A stretch of DNA of 16,477 nt, from assembly GCA_002690445.1 (NCBI GenBank), contig NZER01000293.1, positions 1 through 16,477 of the forward strand, given 5' to 3'. Both the position numbers and the translations under genes were made by a program. This DNA comes from Candidatus Pacearchaeota archaeon. GTDB taxonomy: Archaea; Nanoarchaeota; Nanoarchaeia; Pacearchaeales; GW2011-AR1. Under the pieces are notes generated by a model. The model was not told the origin of the DNA. It did no database searches and saw only the letters and a program-made list of their open reading frames with translations. Below are positions 11,859-16,477 of the stretch, piece by piece. The number at the start of each line of letters is the position of its first letter. Positions within the stretch are counted from its first letter, which is position 1.

Positions 11859-13709
11859 TCATTTATTCCCGCCATAAGCATCCTGCAACCCCCGCAAAAA
11901 CTGATCCGCGTTCAGCTTGGCCAGTTTTTCTAGCTCCTCCGCCTCCTCGGGACTCACAGCCCCCTCCTTGACCATCTCATCCACCACCGGAGAGGCTGAT
12001 TGAGACTGATCCTGGTAGTATCCGAAAACATCGTAGTTTGCCAGCATCAAACTCGCCTGCATCGCATACGACTCCGCTAGAAAATAGTGGTCTGGACGGG
12101 AATGCACCCACGCAAACTTGGACTTGTCGATGTTCGTCTCGTTCACCTCGACTACCCTCGTACTCGCCGTCATCTGATCGTAGTACACCCCCGCATCAAC
12201 CACCGACTCCGCCCCCATCGGCAGCGTCAGCGTGCCTGTAGTGAACCCCTGCAACACCGAATCGAGAATTGCCGTCCGGTCCATGTGAACCTCGCACTGC
12301 TCTCGATTCAGAGTTATACGGATCGCGTTCTCCTGAAACCGAGACGAGAACACCAGATCCGGATAGGTTTTCTTCAGCTCCATTACCTTGTGGATCTCCG
12401 GCAGAGCATCGATGACCACCACCGTCGGACGCCAATCCCCGATGAGTTTTTCTAGCTCCTCGAACGTAGGCACCCGCTCCGCGTGAACCAAGCGGTTGAT
12501 CTTCTGACCCGCTTGCGACACATGCTCGCGGATCACGACATTAAGCTCAGACCCTACGTCCACCCCCATCGCCCGCATACCCGACAAGGATTCGACCGCC
12601 ACCGGCCATCCGTAGGCCCGGCAACACTTATTCAACGTCTCCCGCGTAACCCGATTACCCTTCGCCGAAAACGGCAGACCCAGGTACGAGTTATAAAACA
12701 CCTGAGTCTTGAGAGGATTGCCTATCGCCTCATGAAACTTTTTCCACAACCATGTCAAATCTCTAAACTTACTCACCAGCTTATTGAACCGGTAGCCCTT
12801 CAGATCCCGTTCAGGGAACTCCTCCACCCATTCTCCTGGACCCACACGGACATTCTCATCGATAACCCCTCCGCAGCCGTGAACCATCCGGATCACGCCC
12901 CGGTACTCCGCAGCATTCACCCCCACCGGATACTCCGGATCGCGGACCTGGAACACCGACGTATCGCGCTGATCGACCACATGCTGAAACCAGTCCGGCG
13001 TAAAACTCGTATTGCAGTGCGGGCACAACACATTCCACGCCGCCTGCGAGCTACGCTGAAACCGCTCATCAATCCCGAACCCCTCCACCGTCGGATTGCT
13101 TATCTCCCTCTGATACCCAAAAGGACTAGCCCCCAACCGGTCAGGAATCAGGAGTAGGTTTTCCTGAGTACACCTGTCCAGCTCGTCAACCACCACCGAG
13201 TCAGCGGGCAGCTCAACAAACTCACTCTCAACGTTCGAGCCCACAAACGCCATCGTCCCTTTGCCGATGTGCATCAAGGACTGCCGATTCGACCCCTTAG
13301 CCTCCAAGATTAGCGTCTGGTAGTACCGCACCCGCTTGTGCAGACGCACGATCCTGTTCGCCACGAACCGGTCTCGAAGCGCGTACTTCGGTAAGACGTA
13401 CATCACCGTCAATCCGCGTAGAGCCGCCTCGACGTGCGTCTGGATCACGAACAGCTCCGACACCCCCTCCTGCACGCACTTCTCGATACAGAGCTGCGGC
13501 ATCTCATCTATTTTCAGGTACAGAGCGAACAGAGGAAACATATTCGTGAACGACATCCGCTCACCCCTAGTGTTGATATGGTGTTTCAACGCCATGTGCA
13601 ACGCTGGGGCGTGAGCCTTTGCCCACTCCACCATTTTTGCCCGCTTCTGATCCACCAGGGCCGAGAGTACCGCCTGCTTACGTTGCCGAACCGTCGGTTC
13701 CGTCACCAT
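11859..13709 (-). CDS. Terminase large subunit, GpA-like
   Basis: 616 residues. This packaging motor docks on the portal, hydrolyses ATP to drive DNA into the prohead and cuts the genome. The ATPase part has a degenerate Walker A at 76-85 (EKCVQEGVSE, where relatives have KxxQxGxSE) and Walker B SVVVDELD at 171-178. A zinc knuckle CPHC (229-232) with C279-G follows, typical of the GpA type. The nuclease part shows GVDVG (D383), VVIDALPE (D434) and HSRPDHYFLAESYAM (D540 and H541). ATG at 13709 overlaps the small subunit gene by 32 bases, with GGGAG ten bases upstream across a GCTAGAAAAA copy (13711). Further copies: 11925 and 12447, plus the only inverted one at 12076. Confidence 0.9.
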   Translation of the reverse strand: MVTEPTVRQRKQAVLSALVDQKRAKMVEWAKAHAPALHMALKHHINTRGERMSFTNMFPLFALYLKIDEMPQLCIEKCVQEGVSELFVIQTHVEAALRGLTVMYVLPKYALRDRFVANRIVRLHKRVRYYQTLILEAKGSNRQSLMHIGKGTMAFVGSNVESEFVELPADSVVVDELDRCTQENLLLIPDRLGASPFGYQREISNPTVEGFGIDERFQRSSQAAWNVLCPHCNTSFTPDWFQHVVDQRDTSVFQVRDPEYPVGVNAAEYRGVIRMVHGCGGVIDENVRVGPGEWVEEFPERDLKGYRFNKLVSKFRDLTWLWKKFHEAIGNPLKTQVFYNSYLGLPFSAKGNRVTRETLNKCCRAYGWPVAVESLSGMRAMGVDVGSELNVVIREHVSQAGQKINRLVHAERVPTFEELEKLIGDWRPTVVVIDALPEIHKVMELKKTYPDLVFSSRFQENAIRITLNREQCEVHMDRTAILDSVLQGFTTGTLTLPMGAESVVDAGVYYDQMTASTRVVEVNETNIDKSKFAWVHSRPDHYFLAESYAMQASLMLANYDVFGYYQDQSQSASPVVDEMVKEGAVSPEEAEELEKLAKLNADQFLRGLQDAYGGNK

Positions 13710-14346
13710 TTTTTTCTAGCTCCCGCTCCAAACGTTCCAGCTCCCGCAACTCCACCGTCAACGCATCGGACACGTCGACAGCTTTCCCGTTCCCACCGCT
13801 ATGCTGAACCGCCCTCACCGACGGCACCGATGCCACCTGCCCAAACGGATCTTCCCCTTCCTCACCCATCATACGCCCCTCTCGTAACCGCAGATGAAAC
13901 GACAGGTAATCCTTCGCCGTCTGCGCCTGCAACGTCAATAGCTCGTTGCTAGCCGTGTTCAACGACAAGATTCGATGGTACACCGCAAACGCTTCCCGCG
14001 TAATCAGAATCTCCGCTGCGGCCAGATACGCCCGCAGATCGTACTTGATATCATTTATGAGATTCGCCACTTCCGGCATCCGCATCCATCGATAGATCGT
14101 GGGCGGCTGGACCCCATATTCCACCGCCCACTCATGCGGAGACTTAAACTGCACCGCCGACCGGTACGCAAAGTCCTGGAGCCTCGGCGTCAGCCGAGCC
14201 TCCTCCGTTTTCTTCTGAATCGTCTTGAAGAGCTTACTCCGGCGAACCTCATCTTCCGCGTATTTTTCTAGCACCGTTTCCGCCTGCCGAGCGATACTGA
14301 CCGGACTCGTTGCCTTGTACTGACGCCCCTTGTCACCGGTTGGCAT
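13678..14346 (-). CDS. Terminase small subunit-like protein
   Basis: 222 residues from ATG at 14346, sharing its A with the end of the previous stop. The central HTH, SPHEWAVEYGVQPPTIYRWM (about residues 71-90), is of the type found in phage small terminases that recognise the packaging site. The following helices (LRAYLAAAEILITREAFAVYHRIL) could form the oligomerisation core. The C-terminus is acidic/disordered and ends ELEK-rich. Position directly before and overlapping the large subunit supports the call. Element copies: 14263 (VLEKY) and 13711 (ELEKN). Confidence 0.75.
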   Translation of the reverse strand: MPTGDKGRQYKATSPVSIARQAETVLEKYAEDEVRRSKLFKTIQKKTEEARLTPRLQDFAYRSAVQFKSPHEWAVEYGVQPPTIYRWMRMPEVANLINDIKYDLRAYLAAAEILITREAFAVYHRILSLNTASNELLTLQAQTAKDYLSFHLRLREGRMMGEEGEDPFGQVASVPSVRAVQHSGGNGKAVDVSDALTVELRELERLERELEKNGDGTDGSAT

Positions 14347-14621
14347 TACTCCACCACTCCTATGAGCTTCAAAATCAGCTCGACCACCTTCGGCGAGAGC
14401 GTGCGAAGCTCCGGATCTGCGGCATACTCACGCTCCTTCTGAATCTCGACGGTGCCCGTACCGAACACACGTCCCTCGTCATCCACCACCAGGGTATCAC
14501 TCCGGTACGGAGCCGGTGCCTTGATCTTGACCTCCCGCTCCTGGATCGTCAGGGTGATAGCCACCATCGTCTGAGTCGCAACCCGAATCTTCGGAGTCTC
14601 GGCTACCTGCTTCTCAGCCAC
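14346..14621 (-). CDS. Small protein, unknown function
   Basis: 91 residues. GTG at 14621 is preferred because GGGAGG precedes it by five bases; the upstream in-frame GTG at 14666 lacks a site. The sequence is beta-rich (MVAITLTIQEREVKIKAP, then TLVVDDEGRVFG) with a C-terminal hydrophobic helix (SPKVVELILKLIGVVE). No cysteine, no membrane span and no family recognised. Packed between the Cys-rich protein and the terminase genes. Confidence 0.6.
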   Translation of the reverse strand: MAEKQVAETPKIRVATQTMVAITLTIQEREVKIKAPAPYRSDTLVVDDEGRVFGTGTVEIQKEREYAADPELRTLSPKVVELILKLIGVVE

Positions 14622-14889
14622 TTTGACCTCCCGCTCCACCGGCCCAACCCCGCAACAGCCTTGCACGCATAGACGGAAACCACCGATACCACCGACACTG
14701 GTTATCCGCGTTCCGCTTCACCGGAGCCGCCAGCCCTTCAATGTCCGACCGCTCCGAAAGAGGGCCGGACACAAAATGAGCCTTAGCCGAACACATGCAC
14801 TGCTCGTTCTTCGGTCCCAGCCGAACGAAGTAAACACACCGATCACAGTAGACAGGTGTTTTTCTAGCTCGCCGCCTTCTCAGACTCAC
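14614..14889 (-). CDS. Small Cys-rich, probably zinc-binding protein
   Basis: 91 residues from GTG at 14889, ~7 bases after GGAGG. After an Arg-rich start, C-D-R-C (residues 15-18), C-M-C (31-33) and N-Q-C-R-W (about 64-68) give five cysteines spaced as in small zinc proteins. The C-terminal tail is Gly-rich. The 10-mer at 14859 is read in the Ala-Arg-Lys frame in the Arg-rich start. Nucleic acid binding is plausible from composition only. Confidence 0.65.
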   Translation of the reverse strand: MSLRRRRARKTPVYCDRCVYFVRLGPKNEQCMCSAKAHFVSGPLSERSDIEGLAAPVKRNADNQCRWYRWFPSMRARLLRGWAGGAGGQSG

Positions 14890-15373
14890 CTGCTACCTCC
14901 TCAACCTCCAGCTCAGACCCAGGATCAGACTCTACCGACGCATCAGACTTATCTTCCTTCAGCTTTTCAGCCCGATAACGGATCTGCACAACACCAAGCC
15001 GCACCCCTTTCTCCACAAGCAACCGGCGCAAAGAGTAAACCAGCACCGTCGGCTCTCCCTCCATCACAGACAGCCGCGCATCCGTCAGAACCAACCCCGA
15101 CAACGACAAGTCAGGGTCGAGTTGAATGCGCCCACCTAAACCGATGTTAAAGGTATTCCCCGATTGATCCCGCAGAAAGAAAGCGTACTCCGCATAATGG
15201 TGCATACTCCAGGGATCGCGCTGCACCAACCCCGAGAGCTGCACCCCAGACACCAGCGCCTTACTACCCGCCCCTGGAGCTACCGCGATGCGTGACATCG
15301 CCCCCGATGACACCGACCGCACGTCCCACAGCGTCACCACCACCTCTCTCGTCTTAACCGTCGTCTTACTCAT
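14864..15373 (-). CDS. Unknown protein downstream of DNA polymerase
   Basis: 169 residues from ATG at 15373, which overlaps the polymerase stop (ATGA) with GAGGAG in the last polymerase codons. The first ~120 residues alternate hydrophobic residues (EVVVTLWDVRSV, SGLVLTDARLSV, PTVLVYSLRRLL) as in a beta-rich domain. The last ~40 are acidic and disordered (SDPGSELEVEEVAGESEKA). This folded core plus acidic tail resembles the layout of phage single-stranded DNA-binding or accessory replication proteins, and it follows the polymerase. That is an inference from layout, not a motif match. Confidence 0.62.
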   Translation of the reverse strand: MSKTTVKTREVVVTLWDVRSVSSGAMSRIAVAPGAGSKALVSGVQLSGLVQRDPWSMHHYAEYAFFLRDQSGNTFNIGLGGRIQLDPDLSLSGLVLTDARLSVMEGEPTVLVYSLRRLLVEKGVRLGVVQIRYRAEKLKEDKSDASVESDPGSELEVEEVAGESEKAAS

Positions 15374-16477
15374 ACTCGCAACTCCTCTAAAAGTTTTTCT
15401 AGCTTTGACTCGTTCGTCTCTCCCCACCGAGAAACCGTCTTCGACTCCACCGGTATCTGTTCTGGATACTCCACCGACGCAAACGCCGCATCTATGATCC
15501 TATGCACAATATAGGTCTCTTCAGGAGGATGTTCCACCATGATCTGATCGTGAACCGTCATCACCATTCGCGCCTGCAACCCGTAACTACGCAACGTCGC
15601 CCCTACCCGTCGGATCGCCACCGCATTGTAATCCCACGCATCAGCCTGGATCGGCGCATTCACCGCCTGCCGCTCCGCTCGATGCCGGATCACACTCTCC
15701 CCGCTCAGAATATCCGGATACAACCTCCGCTTCCTTCCAAACTTATTCCTAACATACCCTCTTTTTCTAGCAAAGCGAACCGCTCCCCGCATAAAACGGG
15801 CCACCATAGGGAATGCCTGAAAGTACTGATTGATCACCGTCTGCGCCTCATCCTCATCCATATCGTACCGTTGCGCCACCCCAAATGCAGAAATCCCGTA
15901 CACTATCCCAAAATTAAGTGTCTTCGCCAACCTCCTCTCATCCTGAGTCGGCTCATAATCCTCCGACTTGCCAAACACCTGCCGGAACGTCATCGTATGG
16001 ATATCTCCCCCCGAAGCAAATATCCGCTTGAGCTTCTGCTCCCCCGCCTGAGATGCCAGAGCCCGCATCTCAGCCGACATCATATCCGATTCCGTCAACA
16101 CCCACCCCGGTCGCGGTACAAATATGCTCCTAATCAACCTGTCCTTGGGAATGTTCTGAATGTTAGGACCGGCGCTCGACAACCTCCCGGTCACGGTTAA
16201 CGCCGACCGATACGTCGGATGCACCCGCTCATCCTCCCATCGTAGTGCGATAGCCGGATCAAGGTACGTCATCTGCATCTTGCCGATGTACCGATAATGT
16301 AACAACGACTCACAGAACCGCCCCGCTTTGCTTTTCTTCCCCGACAACGATTCCAGAACACTCGCATCGACCGACGCCCGGCCAGTCTTCTTAGTCTTCT
16401 TGAGTATCGGAGCCCCCAGCTCCCCAAACAGCACCGACCCCAATTGCGCCGTGCTGTTCAGATTAAAGTCCGATCCC
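15370..16477 (-). CDS. polA: DNA polymerase I (family A), C-terminal polymerase domain, partial
   Basis: 368 residues to the stop, open at the right edge, since the frame continues through FNLNSTAQLGSVLF, a normal internal palm segment of this family. Motifs in order: TGRLSSAGPNIQNIP; motif A LTESDMMSAEMRALA, with the catalytic Asp kept; motif B (O-helix) RRLAKTLNFGIVYGISAFG, with Phe where T7-type enzymes have Tyr; NAPIQADAWDY; motif C VHDQIMVE. The usual HDE of motif C is HDQ here. It would synthesise phage DNA. Its N-terminal exonuclease part, if any, lies outside. Element copies: 15394 and 15762 (Ala-Arg-Lys frame). Confidence 0.93.
   Translation of the reverse strand, partial: GSDFNLNSTAQLGSVLFGELGAPILKKTKKTGRASVDASVLESLSGKKSKAGRFCESLLHYRYIGKMQMTYLDPAIALRWEDERVHPTYRSALTVTGRLSSAGPNIQNIPKDRLIRSIFVPRPGWVLTESDMMSAEMRALASQAGEQKLKRIFASGGDIHTMTFRQVFGKSEDYEPTQDERRLAKTLNFGIVYGISAFGVAQRYDMDEDEAQTVINQYFQAFPMVARFMRGAVRFARKRGYVRNKFGRKRRLYPDILSGESVIRHRAERQAVNAPIQADAWDYNAVAIRRVGATLRSYGLQARMVMTVHDQIMVEHPPEETYIVHRIIDAAFASVEYPEQIPVESKTVSRWGETNESKLEKLLEELRV

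Larger units (their letters stand above)
281..15771 (-). repeat. Dispersed, same-orientation 10-mer family GCTAGAAAAA (+ strand TTTTTCTAGC)
   Basis: Eighteen exact copies start (+ strand) at 281, 897, 1254, 2756, 3803, 4717, 5227, 5859, 7582, 10760, 11594, 11925, 12447, 13711, 14263, 14859, 15394 and 15762. Six more keep the core GCTAGAAA: 2001, 4390, 6260, 9138, 9652 and 10205. Weaker relatives with GCTAGA occur at 6717, 9225 and 9345. Eleven exact copies are preceded on the + strand by G, so the coding-strand consensus is GCTAGAAAAAC. None of the exact copies is inverted; one core copy is (12076-12085). About 0.03 exact copies would be expected by chance on two strands. Confidence 0.93.

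Noticed and set aside
1254..15403. Leu-Glu-Lys as a repeated protein motif
   Set aside because: The same DNA is also read as Ala-Arg-Lys and occurs outside genes; the proteins are unrelated.
14864..15427. Longer frames for several genes, e.g. starts at 15427, 4261, 8406, 5071, 9127 and 5385
   Set aside because: The internal starts at 15373, 4144, 8313, 4963, 9094 and 5265 have good ribosome binding sites or coupled overlaps. The extensions run through the coding regions of the upstream genes.
281..15771. The dispersed 10-mer as a CRISPR array or insertion-sequence remnants
   Set aside because: The repeat is too short, the spacing is irregular and hundreds of bases long, and no terminal inverted repeats or transposase are seen.
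372..16200. Many plus-strand ORFs of 60-280 codons
   Set aside because: They lie opposite strong minus-strand genes, are rich in Arg, Pro, Ser and His as expected of complements, and lack ribosome binding sites and coupled starts.
1..16477. tRNA, rRNA, integrase, lysis and major capsid genes
   Set aside because: Looked for and not seen; only candidate membrane proteins, none assignable to lysis.

Overview
The window looks like part of a tailed double-stranded DNA bacteriophage genome (or a prophage). It holds a portal protein, a GpA-type large terminase with its small subunit, a family-A DNA polymerase and an SNF2-type helicase, among many very small overlapping genes. Every supported gene lies on the minus strand, so the layout is best read from right to left. 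Ribosome binding sites are strong and GGAGG-like, GTG starts are common, and most junctions overlap as ATGA or GTGA. I cannot name the host; the Shine-Dalgarno and sigma70-type signals only say bacterial.

Right to left: (1) 16477-11859 carries the C-terminal part of DNA polymerase I (open at the window edge), an unknown protein, a Cys-rich small protein, another small protein, the small terminase and the large terminase. (2) A clean sigma70-type promoter (11846-11818) drives a unit of about ten genes: SNF2 helicase, a helix-turn-helix (HTH) protein, a sigma-factor-like protein, four small proteins (two of them zinc-ribbon-like), a two-pass membrane protein, an unknown protein and a 44-residue single-pass membrane protein. 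It ends at a perfect intrinsic terminator (7041-7004). (3) From 6986 to 2504 there are small proteins: an excisionase/MerR-like HTH protein, Cys-rich proteins, two small membrane or hydrophobic proteins, and a tandem family of five paralogues that begin x-x-x-YK-(V/L)-(V/L). (4) The portal gene (2462-906) follows a candidate promoter, then a possible sixth, diverged paralogue, a small conserved-type phage protein, and a protein ending in an uninterrupted Lys-Pro repeat that runs off the left edge.

The most striking feature is no gene. The 10-mer TTTTTCTAGC (GCTAGAAAAA on the coding strand) occurs 18 times exactly, always in the same orientation. The shorter core GCTAGAAA brings the total to 24 same-sense copies against one inverted copy. 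Copies are scattered at about 330-1560 base intervals, never clustered. They sit inside genes in two reading frames (Leu-Glu-Lys or Ala-Arg-Lys) and between genes, so the conserved object is the nucleic acid and not a peptide. This looks like a genome-wide, strand-polar signal of unknown function.

A second unusual element is a short RNA-coding stretch just before the terminator. It reproduces the 3' tail of bacterial 16S rRNA (the anti-Shine-Dalgarno sequence) and can pair with an adjacent GGAGGU.
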